From: an uncultured Winogradskyella sp.
Lineage (GTDB): Bacteria; Bacteroidota; Bacteroidia; Flavobacteriales; Flavobacteriaceae
DNA length: 64,000 bases
Assembly: GCF_947498345.1 (NCBI RefSeq)
Contig: NZ_CANMJY010000003.1
Span: forward strand, 62,001-126,000
Direction of reading: 5' to 3'
Position 1 is the first letter of the stretch, and each line of letters opens with the position of its first letter. Under the pieces are notes generated by a model, which was given only the letters and a program-made list of their open reading frames with translations, had not been told where the DNA came from and did not search any database. This document shows positions 17,214 through 27,168 of this stretch, one piece after another. Made by a program: the position numbers and the translations under genes.

Positions 17214-17938
17214 TACATGTTCTGGGTATAGTAGTTATAATCCTTCAAAATGGTATCTATAAACTGTACATCATATAACTTAGTTTCAATACCTAAGGTA
17301 TCGCAAATCTTTTTCTTTAATGCCGTTAAGGTCTTAAAATCATTATTTTTTTTCGAAATGGTAAAAGCCTCTTTAATGATTCTAACATCTTTATCTGTAA
17401 GTTGTGTAACGTTACTAAATACAGGCTGGTAATCATCATTAATATCTTCGAGAATTGTACTCGAAATTTTATGCTTTTTCTTTACACTAATAACTACTGT
17501 GCCAGCAGCAGAATCACCTACACGTTGTTTTTTATCTGATAATAAAATACTTAATATTCCAATTGATGAAAAAAACAACCAAATATCTATAATTCTCAGC
17601 ATCCAACGTACCATAAAATTATACCATTGCGTTGGTGAACCGTCAAAACGCACTACTTTAATTTTCATTATCATTTTCCCAACGGTTTGTCCACCAAAAA
17701 TGATATGACACAACACAGAGTAAAACAACGCTGGCAAGGTGAGCAGGCCTAAAAAACCACGTCTTGTCCAACCGTCAGTATCAAATATCTCTGATAGGTT
17801 TACAAGATTTTCCATAATGGTCATATAGGTAATCAAAATGACACCATCAATTAAGAAAGCCACCATGCGTTCACCCAAACCTATCAGCTTATAATCTAGG
17901 TTAACATTTTGTGCCGTGTTAATTGCTAATTTGCCCAT
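17213..17938 (-). CDS. RDD-family membrane protein
   Basis: About 241 residues. The RDD domain covers the first two thirds. LIGLGERMVAFLIDGVILIT carries the Arg and Asp landmarks, followed by HIIFGGQTVGKMIMKIKVVR, a third helix and QRVGDSAAGTVVI. The cytoplasmic tail (about 160-241) is charged. RDD proteins are of poorly defined function, with some linked to ion transport. The start at 17938 (MGKLAINTAQ) is preferred over an in-frame ATG at 17998, because the latter would lie inside the divergent SpoIIM gene. RDD genes commonly accompany SpoIIM/MoxR/DUF58 clusters, as here. Confidence 0.8.
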   Translation of the reverse strand: MGKLAINTAQNVNLDYKLIGLGERMVAFLIDGVILITYMTIMENLVNLSEIFDTDGWTRRGFLGLLTLPALFYSVLCHIIFGGQTVGKMIMKIKVVRFDGSPTQWYNFMVRWMLRIIDIWLFFSSIGILSILLSDKKQRVGDSAAGTVVISVKKKHKISSTILEDINDDYQPVFSNVTQLTDKDVRIIKEAFTISKKNNDFKTLTALKKKICDTLGIETKLYDVQFIDTILKDYNYYTQNM

Positions 17939-17971
17939 GGAAATGTATATTCGTTTTAAATTAAATGATTT

Positions 17972-18979
17972 ATGCGCGAAGCGTCTTTCGTGAAGCAAAA
18001 TAAGGAAAAATGGATTGGTTTTGAAAACGCATTAGATAATAATGCAAAAATAAATCCAGACGACTTAGCTTCTTACTACATACAACTTACCAACGACTTA
18101 TCTTATGCCCAAACCTACTATCCAGGGAGTAAGACTTTGTTGTATTTAAATTCTTTAGCTTCGCAAGCGCATCAAAAAATATATATTACCAAAAAGGAAT
18201 CTAAAAACAAGATTATTTCGTTTTGGAGACATGAATTCCCTTTATTCTTTAAACAGTATCATAAAACATTACTTTATAGCTTTCTCATTTTTATGACGGC
18301 AGTTATTATAGGTGTTGTTTCTACATTAAATGATGATTCTTTTTTGAGACTTATTTTAGGTGATGCTTATGTAAATATGACCATTGAGAATATTGAAAAA
18401 GGTGAACCCATGGCTGTCTATAAAAGTGGCAGTGAAATAGGTACATTTTTAGGTATTACCATTAATAATATCAGAGTAGCTATTGTTGCATTTGCTTTGG
18501 GTGTGTTTTTTAGTGTAGGTACAATTTGGGTGCTTTTTAGTAATGGTATAATGCTGGGTGCTTTTATTACGTTCTTTTATAACTATGGTATTTTAGAAAA
18601 AACTTCAACGGTTTGGTTGCATGGCACTATCGAAATTTCAGTAATTGTTATTGCTGGTTGTGCTGGTTTGGTAATGGGTAATAGTTTTTTATTTCCAAAA
18701 ACCTACTCGAGACGTATCGCCTTTATGAAAGGTGCTAAGGATGGACTTAAAATTGTGGTAAGTACCATTCCGTTTTTCATTATAGCTGGGTTTATAGAAG
18801 GTTTTATTACACGCTATGGTGAACAAATGCCATGGTTTTTAGCTTATGGTATCATTTCTATTTCCCTTTTTATTATCATTTATTATTATATCATATATCC
18901 AATATTATTAAATAAAGCTGTCAATAAAGAGCTTACCAAAGTAAATTCTGGATTAATACCCAAACCATATATATCGTGA
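17972..18979 (+). CDS. Stage II sporulation protein M (SpoIIM)-like membrane protein
   Basis: 335 residues. An N-terminal cytoplasmic helical region (REASFVKQNKEKWIGFENAL, about 1-95) precedes a membrane domain with five or six helices. Typical SpoIIM landmarks are FLGITINNIRVAIVAFALGVFF, SNGIMLGAFITFFY and LHGTIEISVIVIAGCAGLVMG. In spore formers SpoIIM joins a peptidoglycan-remodelling complex. In non-sporulating Bacteroidota it sits in MoxR/DUF58 loci with no established role. First gene of a six-gene overlapping operon, and only 33 bases from the divergent RDD start. Confidence 0.87.
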   Translation: MREASFVKQNKEKWIGFENALDNNAKINPDDLASYYIQLTNDLSYAQTYYPGSKTLLYLNSLASQAHQKIYITKKESKNKIISFWRHEFPLFFKQYHKTLLYSFLIFMTAVIIGVVSTLNDDSFLRLILGDAYVNMTIENIEKGEPMAVYKSGSEIGTFLGITINNIRVAIVAFALGVFFSVGTIWVLFSNGIMLGAFITFFYNYGILEKTSTVWLHGTIEISVIVIAGCAGLVMGNSFLFPKTYSRRIAFMKGAKDGLKIVVSTIPFFIIAGFIEGFITRYGEQMPWFLAYGIISISLFIIIYYYIIYPILLNKAVNKELTKVNSGLIPKPYIS

Positions 18980-19896
18980 ACGAAAAGTATATTGAACTGA
19001 GGACAAGAAGTACATTTGGAGATATTATTAACACTTACTTTTTATTCTTAAAACATAATTTTAAAGCTTACACCAATTTATATTTAAGGTATAATGCAGT
19101 AAGTATTATATTAACACTTATATGTTCATACCTTTTGGTTACTGGCTTTATGGGTTTAGCTAGTCGCGATTTTAGGTTTGGTATGGGAAATAATATAGCT
19201 TCTGACAGTTATCTTATAGCTGGAGCAATTATTCTATTTTTAATTGTTTTTATCACCTCATTAATAAATTATAGTTTTTCCAGCGCTTATATAGCAGAAT
19301 ATGTTAATAATGAAGGTAAAATCGTCTCTAAGAATGTATGGAAAAGCATTTTAAACAATATTGGCACCATCATAATATTTATTCTCATTGGTGGCCTTTT
19401 ATATGTAGTCTATCTTGTTATTTCTGGCCTATTAGCATTTATTCCCTTCTTAGGAATGTTAATTCAATATGGTTTAAGTTTTACAATGACTGCCATTTTT
19501 GGATTAACATTTATGTCTATTTTTTCGAATAAGAAAGGATTTGGAGAAGCAATTTCTGAGGGTTTTGATTTTACGTTCTCTAATTTTTGGAGAGTTATAC
19601 TATATGGTTTAGTAATAGGTATACTAAATCTTATGATTACTGTTTTAATTATATCCATACCTAGTTTTATAGTTGGTATTTACACCTATTTTTCGGTAGA
19701 AAGTAATGTTGACCTTAGGACTAGCACCTTTGCAACATTAGTCTTTACTTTTGGTTTTGCTGCATTTTTATTGTCATTTATCTACACACAAGCCTTATCA
19801 CAATTATCTTACGGGATTCTTTACTACAACTTATACGAAGTAAAGCATAATGTATTTCTTCAGAAGAAAATAGATCAAATCGGTATTAATGAGTGA
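18976..19896 (+). CDS. Polytopic membrane protein of the MoxR/DUF58 cluster
   Basis: 306 residues beginning with GTG, overlapping the SpoIIM stop by four bases. It has about six membrane helices with a glycine-rich centre (GTIIIFILIGGLLYVVYLV, residues about 130-148) and a conserved-looking SIFSNKKGFGEAISEGFDFT loop near 190. I do not recognise a characterised domain. Comparable membrane proteins occupy this slot between SpoIIM and DUF4129 genes in other Flavobacteriaceae. Probably part of the same membrane assembly as its neighbours. Confidence 0.65.
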   Translation: MNEKYIELRTRSTFGDIINTYFLFLKHNFKAYTNLYLRYNAVSIILTLICSYLLVTGFMGLASRDFRFGMGNNIASDSYLIAGAIILFLIVFITSLINYSFSSAYIAEYVNNEGKIVSKNVWKSILNNIGTIIIFILIGGLLYVVYLVISGLLAFIPFLGMLIQYGLSFTMTAIFGLTFMSIFSNKKGFGEAISEGFDFTFSNFWRVILYGLVIGILNLMITVLIISIPSFIVGIYTYFSVESNVDLRTSTFATLVFTFGFAAFLLSFIYTQALSQLSYGILYYNLYEVKHNVFLQKKIDQIGINE

Positions 19897-20617
19897 GTTA
19901 AATTTAAGACATATTAATACTTGCATCTTTACCTTTTTAAGTTCAGTTGCTTTAAGTGCTCAAGATGCTATTATAAAACGTGATTCTAGTGTTCTCGAAG
20001 TGACTTACTTTAAAGATAATTTTAAAGATAATTACTCGGGTAACGATTTTAATTACTCTATTAACGATACAGGAGGTATTAATTTAATACAACGTGTTCT
20101 TAGATCATTTTTTAACTGGTTAGGTGATGTTTTTGGGTTTGATATTGATTGGTTAGATTATCAAACCATGGAATATATAGTCTATGGTTTATTAGGAGTT
20201 ATTGTGCTTTATCTTCTCATAAAATTCTTATTACAAAATCCTGTTAGTTCGGTATTTAAAACTGAAGATAAAACTATAGAAGGTTTTAGTTATGTTGAAG
20301 AGCATATTGAACAAGTCGATTTTGATAAGCTCATAAGACAAGCGCTTAAAGAAAAGAATTACAGATTAGCAACACGCTATATGTATCTAAAATCCTTAAA
20401 GGTTTTAGCTAACAAAAAAACAATTGAATGGCATTACGATAAAACTAATTCAGACTATCTCAATGAAATAAAAGACTCGAAACTAAAAAACTTATTTAAA
20501 AGAGTTTCTTATATCTACGACTATGTATGGTATGGAGAATTTCCTATAGACGAAGTAAGCTTCAATAAAAATAAAGACGATTTTAATCAACTTATAAAAA
20601 CAACTCAGCATGGATAA
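19889..20617 (+). CDS. DUF4129-type membrane protein of the MoxR cluster
   Basis: 242 residues. An N-terminal hydrophobic segment (CIFTFLSSVALSAQ) acts as signal or anchor, followed by a periplasmic stretch. A membrane helix lies at about 93-115 (YIVYGLLGVIVLYLLIKFLL). The cytoplasmic C-terminal DUF4129 domain has FDKLIRQALKEKNYRLATRY and YIYDYVWYGEFPIDEVSF. DUF4129 domains accompany MoxR ATPases and transglutaminase-like proteins, with no assigned activity. The start overlaps the previous gene by eight bases and the end overlaps the next by eight. Confidence 0.8.
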   Translation: MSELNLRHINTCIFTFLSSVALSAQDAIIKRDSSVLEVTYFKDNFKDNYSGNDFNYSINDTGGINLIQRVLRSFFNWLGDVFGFDIDWLDYQTMEYIVYGLLGVIVLYLLIKFLLQNPVSSVFKTEDKTIEGFSYVEEHIEQVDFDKLIRQALKEKNYRLATRYMYLKSLKVLANKKTIEWHYDKTNSDYLNEIKDSKLKNLFKRVSYIYDYVWYGEFPIDEVSFNKNKDDFNQLIKTTQHG

Positions 20618-21815
20618 GCGTTCAAAAATAGCGTTCTATATTATTGGTGCGGTTATTGTTTTTATGATGATAGCCGAGGTAACCAAACCCAAAGCACTTA
20701 ATTGGAGAGACTCCTACTCTGCTGCCGATAAAATTCCATTGGGTTGTTATATTCTTTTTAACGAGTTAGACACATTTTCTTCTGGAAAAGTCTTAACCTC
20801 AGAACGTTCTATATACGAATACTTAAAAGATATTGACACCTCTACCTCGAAATCTTTAGTTTTTATTAATAACTACATCAGTTTTGATAGCGAAGAATCT
20901 AAAGCAATAATGGACTTCGCCGAAAACGGAAATACAGTTTTTATAAGTGGCAATTATTTTTATGGTAATGCCATAGACTCACTAAATGTTGCAGTACAAA
21001 GGCAATACGCTAATCTTTATAAAAAAGAATCAAATCATAAATTTACCAGCCCAAGCCTCCAAAAAAACAATCGTAAGTTTAAAGATGTTATAGAGAACAG
21101 CCACTTTAGTTCTTTAGATACTTTAAAAGCTACAATCTTAGGTACTATAACAACAAAAGATGAAGATGACATACAAGAAGTCCACCCCAATTTTATAAAA
21201 GTCGATGTAGGTGAAAAAGGAGGGCAATTTCTATTGCACACTAACCCTTTTGCATTTACCAATTACCATCTCATGGCTGACAAAGAAGATTATGCAGCTA
21301 CTGTTTTATCTTACCTGCCCAAACAGCAAATCATATGGGATAACAACTATAAGAGTGGTCGAAAAACAGTAACTAGTCCATTGCGTTACATACTTCAAAA
21401 TACTGCCTTAAAATGGGCTTTCTATATTAGTATGTTTGGTCTCATCTTATTTGTAATCTTTAGAGGGAAACGTACACAACGTATTATTCCTGTCATCGAT
21501 AAGTTAGAAAATGCAACGGTAGATTTTACAAGAACCATAGGAGAATTGTATTATCAACATGGAGATTTCACCAATATTATTGAAAAAAAGATACAGTACT
21601 TTTTAGAATATGTGCGTAGAAATTATTACTTAGACACCAATCAATTAAATCAAAATTTTATTGAAAAACTAGCCGTAAAATCAAGCAACCCAAAAGAAAA
21701 CACTAAAACATTGGTAGATTATCTGGTTTTTTTAAAATCTAAAATAAATCATACCGAACAAGAACTCATAGAACTCAATAAAAAAATAGAACACTTTACA
21801 AAACATACACAATAA
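20610..21815 (+). CDS. DUF4350-domain membrane protein of the MoxR cluster
   Basis: 401 residues. One N-terminal membrane helix (IAFYIIGAVIVFMMIAEV) precedes an extracytoplasmic DUF4350 domain with WRDSYSAADKIPLGCYILFN and FISGNYF. This domain resembles the GATase-like folds of Gld/IFT proteins. A second helix lies near 270-287 (WAFYISMFGLILFVIF). The cytoplasmic tail of about 110 residues has RTIGELYYQHGDFTNIIEKK. No enzyme activity is known. Overlapping gene ends tie it to DUF4129 and MoxR. Confidence 0.8.
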   Translation: MDKRSKIAFYIIGAVIVFMMIAEVTKPKALNWRDSYSAADKIPLGCYILFNELDTFSSGKVLTSERSIYEYLKDIDTSTSKSLVFINNYISFDSEESKAIMDFAENGNTVFISGNYFYGNAIDSLNVAVQRQYANLYKKESNHKFTSPSLQKNNRKFKDVIENSHFSSLDTLKATILGTITTKDEDDIQEVHPNFIKVDVGEKGGQFLLHTNPFAFTNYHLMADKEDYAATVLSYLPKQQIIWDNNYKSGRKTVTSPLRYILQNTALKWAFYISMFGLILFVIFRGKRTQRIIPVIDKLENATVDFTRTIGELYYQHGDFTNIIEKKIQYFLEYVRRNYYLDTNQLNQNFIEKLAVKSSNPKENTKTLVDYLVFLKSKINHTEQELIELNKKIEHFTKHTQ

Positions 21816-22870
21816 TGGAAGAACAACATACACCATCTTCAGAAAATATAGAGGATTCTAACACTACTTCACCTAATAATGAAGCTAACGAACAACCCAC
21901 TGAAGATTTTAAAAGTAGAATAGACCTTAAACCTCTTCAAGATAGTGTTGAGCAAATAAAGCAAGAAATTGCAAAATTTATTGTTGGCCAAAATGAAATG
22001 ATCGAATTGTTAATCATTTCTATTCTTACTAATGGTCATTCATTAATAGAAGGAGTGCCAGGTGTAGCAAAAACGGTTACAGCCAAATTACTGGCTAAAA
22101 CCATGGATGTGGATTTTAGCAGAATTCAATTTACTCCAGATTTAATGCCAAGTGATATTTTAGGCACTTCGATTTTCAATGTTAAAACCAGTGAGTTTGA
22201 ATATAAAAAAGGACCTATCTTTTCTAACATTGTTTTAATTGATGAAATAAACAGAGCACCAGCAAAAACACAAGCCGCTTTATTTGAGGTTATGGCTGAG
22301 CGCCAAATTACAATGGATGGCACACGCTATGATATGGAATTACCATTTTTGGTGTTTGCCACCCAGAATCCTATAGAGCAAGAAGGCACATACCGTTTAC
22401 CTGAAGCGCAATTAGACCGTTTTTTATTTAAAATAGAAGTAGATTATCCATCATTAAAAGATGAAGTTCAAATTTTGGTAGACAACCACCATAGACAAGA
22501 CACTATGGATTTTAATACTATCGTACCTGTATTATCATCAGATGTTATTAAGAAATATCAAGATGTCATAAAACAAATCGTTGTAGAAGACAATCTTTTA
22601 AATTATATCGCTTCAATAGTAAATAACACACGTAATAACGCTAATCTTTATCTGGGAGCCTCCCCAAGAGCCTCTATTGCTATCTTAAATGCCGCAAAAG
22701 CAAATGCAGCAATAAACGGAAGAGATTTTGTAACTCCCGATGATATAAAACGTTGTACAAAAGCTGTTCTTAAACATCGTTTGGTTTTAACTCCTGAGCG
22801 TGAGATGGAGGCATTTACTGTAGATAAAGTTGTAGATCAAATCCTTGAAACTATTGAGATACCAAGATAG
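21815..22870 (+). CDS. MoxR-type AAA+ ATPase
   Basis: 351 residues. A low-complexity acidic/polar N-terminus (about 1-35) precedes an AAA_3 module. Walker A is GVPGVAKT (80-87), Walker B is VLIDEINRAPAKTQAALFEV, sensor 1 lies in VFATQNPIEQEGTYRLPEAQ, and the lid has LYLGASPRASIAILNAAKA. MoxR ATPases act as chaperones that activate or assemble partners, usually vWA proteins or membrane complexes. Here the DUF58 gene downstream overlaps by one base and is the presumed partner. The upstream gene also overlaps by one base. Confidence 0.92.
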   Translation: MEEQHTPSSENIEDSNTTSPNNEANEQPTEDFKSRIDLKPLQDSVEQIKQEIAKFIVGQNEMIELLIISILTNGHSLIEGVPGVAKTVTAKLLAKTMDVDFSRIQFTPDLMPSDILGTSIFNVKTSEFEYKKGPIFSNIVLIDEINRAPAKTQAALFEVMAERQITMDGTRYDMELPFLVFATQNPIEQEGTYRLPEAQLDRFLFKIEVDYPSLKDEVQILVDNHHRQDTMDFNTIVPVLSSDVIKKYQDVIKQIVVEDNLLNYIASIVNNTRNNANLYLGASPRASIAILNAAKANAAINGRDFVTPDDIKRCTKAVLKHRLVLTPEREMEAFTVDKVVDQILETIEIPR

Positions 22871-24201
22871 TGAAACGCTTTTTTAAACATACCTATTTAA
22901 CCTTTCGGTTTTTCCTTGTAGCAATGGTGTTTGTAGTACTGTTTATCCTTTCCTATATATATCCAGGTTTGCTAAGCATTATCACTTCTATGTTTTTTGT
23001 AGCTGTTGGATTAGTGGTTATAGACCTTATTCTATTATATAAACAAAAAGGTATTTCAGCTTCAAGAGTATTACCAGAAAAACTGAGTAATGGAGATGAT
23101 AACCCTATAGAATTAACGTTAAAAAATAACTACAATTTTAAGACCTATTTGTTATTAATTGACGAACTACCGTTTCAATACCAAAAGCGCGATTTTGAAA
23201 TTAATGCCCAACTCAATACGCATCAAAAAAAGAAAATCACCTACACGTTACGACCTCTAGAACGCGGTGAATACTATTTTGGTAACCTAAATATCTACGT
23301 CAACTCACCTATTGGCTTAGTAACAAGACGTTATCAATTTGCTAAAGATGCCATGGTACCTAATTACCCCTCTTTTTTACAGCTTAGAAAATACATGCTT
23401 ATTGCATTTTCTAACAAACTTTTTGAGTACGGGTTAAAAAAAATTCGCCGCATTGGTCATACAATGGAGTTTGAACAGATTAAGGATTACGTTACCGGAG
23501 ACGATATTAGAAATATTAATTGGAAAGCTACAGCTAAGCGTAATCAATTAATGGTTAATCAATTTCAGGATGAACGCTCGCAGCCTATCTATAGCGTTAT
23601 TGATAAAGGCAGAGCCATGAAAATGCCTTTTGAAGGTTTAAGTCTTTTAGATTATGCTATTAACGCTACACTAGTTATTAGCAATGTAGCATTAAAAAAA
23701 CAAGATAAAGCTGGTATGTTTACCTTTTCAAAAAAGGTTGAAAATAAAGTTGCGGCTGAGCGTAGACCTTCGCAAATGCATAAAATTCTTGAAACCTTAT
23801 ACAATGTAAACACAGATTTTTCCGAATCTGATTTTTCAAGATTATATATAGATATAAAACGAAGTATTACGCAACGTAGCCTACTCCTTCTCTACACTAA
23901 TTTTGAAACCTTAGATGCTTTGCATCGCCAACTGCCATATCTACAAGCTATGGCTAAAAATCACCTTTTAGTTGTTATATTTTTTGAAAATACAGAATTA
24001 GAAAAACTCACCAATGTTGAAGCCCATAATACTTTCGAAATTTTTCAAAAAACCATTGCTGAAAAGTTCATGTACGAAAAGAAACTTATCGTAAATGAAC
24101 TTCAAAAACATGGTATACAGTCTATTTTGACTGCTCCAGAAAACTTAACAATTAACACCATCAATAAATATTTAGAAATTAAAGCCAGAGGATTGATATA
24201 G
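22870..24201 (+). CDS. DUF58 protein with vWA-like domain (MoxR partner)
   Basis: 443 residues beginning with GTG. Two close membrane helices at about 10-55 precede a beta-rich region and the DUF58 signature IGHTMEFEQIKDYVTGDDIR, followed by NINWKATAKRNQLMVNQF at about 195-235. A vWA-like region follows, in which the metal-binding DxSxS is replaced by DKGRAM, so a functional MIDAS site is doubtful. It probably forms a membrane complex assembled or regulated by the MoxR ATPase. Last gene of the operon. No clear terminator follows. Confidence 0.88.
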   Translation: MKRFFKHTYLTFRFFLVAMVFVVLFILSYIYPGLLSIITSMFFVAVGLVVIDLILLYKQKGISASRVLPEKLSNGDDNPIELTLKNNYNFKTYLLLIDELPFQYQKRDFEINAQLNTHQKKKITYTLRPLERGEYYFGNLNIYVNSPIGLVTRRYQFAKDAMVPNYPSFLQLRKYMLIAFSNKLFEYGLKKIRRIGHTMEFEQIKDYVTGDDIRNINWKATAKRNQLMVNQFQDERSQPIYSVIDKGRAMKMPFEGLSLLDYAINATLVISNVALKKQDKAGMFTFSKKVENKVAAERRPSQMHKILETLYNVNTDFSESDFSRLYIDIKRSITQRSLLLLYTNFETLDALHRQLPYLQAMAKNHLLVVIFFENTELEKLTNVEAHNTFEIFQKTIAEKFMYEKKLIVNELQKHGIQSILTAPENLTINTINKYLEIKARGLI

Positions 24202-24360
24202 TTAAATGCCAATAGCAAAAATTACAATTCATCCTGTTTAAATCACAATTCGGTAATGTCATTTATTTTTTTTTGAAATTTTACTTGATATTTGAATCAT
24301 CTATTCGACTACATCTAAAATCTGTTGAATTCAGATGAATAACCATTAAAACAAGATATT

Positions 24361-24780
24361 ATGAAACATTTATTTTTAACTTTCGCTTTAACCTTAACCA
24401 CTTTATTTGGGTTTTCTCAAGAAGAAAAAGGTATTACCATTACAGTGACCATAGATAACGTAAAAAATGACATTGGTAAGGTATTAATGTCATTACACAG
24501 TTCGGAAACATTTATGAAAGGGAGAGGTATTCAAGATGCTGAAACTGAAATTAAAGACGGAAAAGTTAGTATTACTTTTAAAAACGTCTTACCTGGAGAA
24601 TACGCTATAATGGCCTTACATGATGAAAATGGAAACCAACGCATGGATTTTAGAGAAAATGGCATGCCATTAGAATCTTATGGAACCTCTAATAACGCTA
24701 TGGCTTTTGGACCACCTCAATATGACGACGCAAAGTTTAAAGTAGAAGAAAAAAATTTAGAAATGATTATCCGTTTCTAA
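24361..24780 (+). CDS. Secreted DUF2141 protein
   Basis: 139 residues. A signal peptide (about 1-19, ending GFSQ) is followed by one beta-sandwich domain. DUF2141 landmarks are VLMSLHSSETFM, VLPGEYAIMALHDENGNQRM and the glycine/alanine segment SNNAMAFGPPQYDDAKF. These small exported proteins are common in Bacteroidota and Proteobacteria and are of unknown function. It has its own intergenic region (159 bases) upstream and a bidirectional terminator downstream. Confidence 0.85.
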   Translation: MKHLFLTFALTLTTLFGFSQEEKGITITVTIDNVKNDIGKVLMSLHSSETFMKGRGIQDAETEIKDGKVSITFKNVLPGEYAIMALHDENGNQRMDFRENGMPLESYGTSNNAMAFGPPQYDDAKFKVEEKNLEMIIRF

Positions 24781-24800
24781 AGCATCTATCATTAATCAAA

Positions 24801-24849
24801 AAACAAAAGACTGAGTATATTCTATATAAAATTGCTCGGTCTTTTGTTT
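24801..24849. terminator. Bidirectional terminator between DUF2141 and the STN-type receptor gene
   Basis: AAACAAAAGACTGAG (24801-24815) pairs with CTCGGTCTTTTGTTT (24835-24849), with one G-U type pair and flanking A and T runs. It lies between two convergent genes and can stop transcripts from both sides. Confidence 0.8.
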
Positions 24850-24867
24850 ACAATCCTAGGTTATATT

Positions 24868-27168
24868 TTACCAATAAAGTCTCAGCATAAAATTTGGCGT
24901 AATACCAATAGAATAACGCTCAATAAGCTCAACAGAGTCATTTAAACTATTATTACCTCTGTACTCTCTTGAAATCAAATTATTTCTATTATAAAGATTA
25001 CGTACAGAAACACCTACTTTACCTCTTAATTTATTATGCTTGGATAGCTTAAAACTATAAGTAGAAGATAAATCTAAACGATGATAAACAGGTAATTCTG
25101 CAGTGTTAATACCTTCATTAAAACTATAACTTCCATCAGTTTCATTAGCCACGGTAAATGGTCTCCCTGTTTGCCATTTCCAACCTAATGCTATTTGAAA
25201 ACCATCTAACTTATAACTCAATGCTGTAGATATAGCATGTGTAACATTAGATTTAGACTTAAAAGATTTATTATTATTAAGATTTTTAAAGCGACTACGT
25301 GCACGATTATACGAGTAGCTTGCCCAGGTTGTAAATCCATTAAATCGTTTTCTTAAAAAAGCATCCACTCCAAGAATATTCTGATCACCAATATTAAAAC
25401 CACCTCCTTCGGGGTTTAAGAAACCTAATGACAAAGCTGTAACATTTTTTAATTTTTTATAATAGGCATCTGCATCAATATTCCATCCGTTTTTTGAAAA
25501 AAGAAATCCCGCGGAAACATGTTTACTGTTAATTATTGGAAAATCGTTATTGTTTGCCAAACGCCAAACCCTGTTTTCTAAGGAGAGGTCACTAAAAACG
25601 GTTTCATCAATCTCGCTAATAATCTGGTTCTTAATTTCTCCACTGGCCTGAAACTTAAAATGCGTATTAAGCGCTTTAAAAATAATTAGTCTTGGCTCAA
25701 ATCGTGTTGCATCTAACTCTTGAAAATAAGTACCTCTTAAACCAAAAGAAAAATCGAATAATTTAGGATTCTTATAGTCAAAATTACCATATACACTATG
25801 TGATTGCACAATCTCTTGTTCTGTATCCAAGATAATTCTTAAGTCTGCAGTATTAACAAAAGCATAGGACACATCCTTTAATGTGTATTGATATCCAAAT
25901 GTGTAATTATTTTTATGCGATGGATTGTAGTTAATCTCTGTAGAAATACCAGAGTCGAATACGGCATTCCGTTTTTCAAAATCAGAGATTTGCTCATTAT
26001 TTTCTGTAGTTATGAAATTATAATTAAGTGTGTAATCCGAGAAAAAAGCTTGTGTGTCTTGGTTAAGTTTTTCATTCCATTTATGATTCCACCCCAAACC
26101 ATAACCTCTATTTTCAATAGTCATAACATCTTGAAAAAACCTATTGTTTTCATCATCATTAGACACATAATCAAGTTGATTATCTATCACAATCATACTC
26201 GCAAAAAATGTATTGTTATTATTGGGTTTATAATTCAATTTTACATTATAATCTAAAAATGAAAAATCGTTATCCCCATCTTCATCTTGACTAATTTTAG
26301 TGCTATCAAATACTTTATCAGATAGCTGATTAAATGTAAATGTTTCAAAAATATCGGTATAACTTCGTCTTAGTGATGCTTGCAAATTGAGTTTATCTTT
26401 AATAAGCGGCAAGTTTATAATAGCATCCGCATTTACTCCATTAACACCCATTTCTGCTTTTAAAGTATTATCAATAACAGCGCTTGATCTTATATCTGTA
26501 ACACTAGACAAACGTTCACCATATCTAGCATGAGAACCTTTATTAACAAATTTAATCTCTGAAGCCACATTTGGGTTTAACGGAGATATCATGCCAAATA
26601 AATGTCCTTTATGGTATATATTGATGCCATCCCAAATTAATCGGTTTTGATCTGAAGCCCCACCACGGACAAAAAAACTTGAAGCGGTTTCGTTTGGACT
26701 TAATACGCCAGGTAATAATTGAATACCTTCTAGAACATCAGGTTCTATAAGTCCTGGCAAAATGCCTAATCGCGAAGGGTATAATTTATAAGCTCCATCG
26801 CTGTTCTTTTCGATACCTTTAGCTAAATAACTTCTAACTATAACTTTACCTAATGTTTCTGCTCTAGTGCTTTTATCATTAGATAAACTTATAATTATGT
26901 ATCGGTTGTCTAAGACTTTGTAGTATAAATTTGTATTTTTTTGAAGCTCAATAAGCACATCAGATAAGGTTCTTTTTTCTCTATCTATTGTTATGCTTTT
27001 ACCAGTTATATAATCATCTTTATATGAAAAAAGTACTTTATATACATCTTCTATATGTTCTAATGCATCATATAAAGGTACATCTTCAAACTCAATGTAA
27101 AAAGCCTCTTCTTGAGAAAAGGCTAGTGTAGGAAGTAACATTAAGACAAAGATATAGATCAACCTCAT
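24868..27168 (-). CDS. TonB-dependent receptor with N-terminal STN signalling domain (FecA-like)
   Basis: 766 residues. A signal peptide (1-18, ending AFSQ) is followed by a secretin/TonB N-terminal (STN) domain at about 20-95, with FEDVPLYDALEHIEDVYKVL and RTLSDVLIELQKNTNLYYKV. A linker leads to the plug domain (SSFFVRGGASDQNRLIWDGI) and a large barrel that ends in a C-terminal tryptophan (MLRLYW), which fits Omp85-type insertion. STN domains contact FecR-type anti-sigma factors in the periplasm, so this is a signalling receptor. It overlaps fecR by four bases. No SusD partner is present. The ligand is unknown. Confidence 0.9.
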   Translation of the reverse strand: MRLIYIFVLMLLPTLAFSQEEAFYIEFEDVPLYDALEHIEDVYKVLFSYKDDYITGKSITIDREKRTLSDVLIELQKNTNLYYKVLDNRYIIISLSNDKSTRAETLGKVIVRSYLAKGIEKNSDGAYKLYPSRLGILPGLIEPDVLEGIQLLPGVLSPNETASSFFVRGGASDQNRLIWDGINIYHKGHLFGMISPLNPNVASEIKFVNKGSHARYGERLSSVTDIRSSAVIDNTLKAEMGVNGVNADAIINLPLIKDKLNLQASLRRSYTDIFETFTFNQLSDKVFDSTKISQDEDGDNDFSFLDYNVKLNYKPNNNNTFFASMIVIDNQLDYVSNDDENNRFFQDVMTIENRGYGLGWNHKWNEKLNQDTQAFFSDYTLNYNFITTENNEQISDFEKRNAVFDSGISTEINYNPSHKNNYTFGYQYTLKDVSYAFVNTADLRIILDTEQEIVQSHSVYGNFDYKNPKLFDFSFGLRGTYFQELDATRFEPRLIIFKALNTHFKFQASGEIKNQIISEIDETVFSDLSLENRVWRLANNNDFPIINSKHVSAGFLFSKNGWNIDADAYYKKLKNVTALSLGFLNPEGGGFNIGDQNILGVDAFLRKRFNGFTTWASYSYNRARSRFKNLNNNKSFKSKSNVTHAISTALSYKLDGFQIALGWKWQTGRPFTVANETDGSYSFNEGINTAELPVYHRLDLSSTYSFKLSKHNKLRGKVGVSVRNLYNRNNLISREYRGNNSLNDSVELIERYSIGITPNFMLRLYW

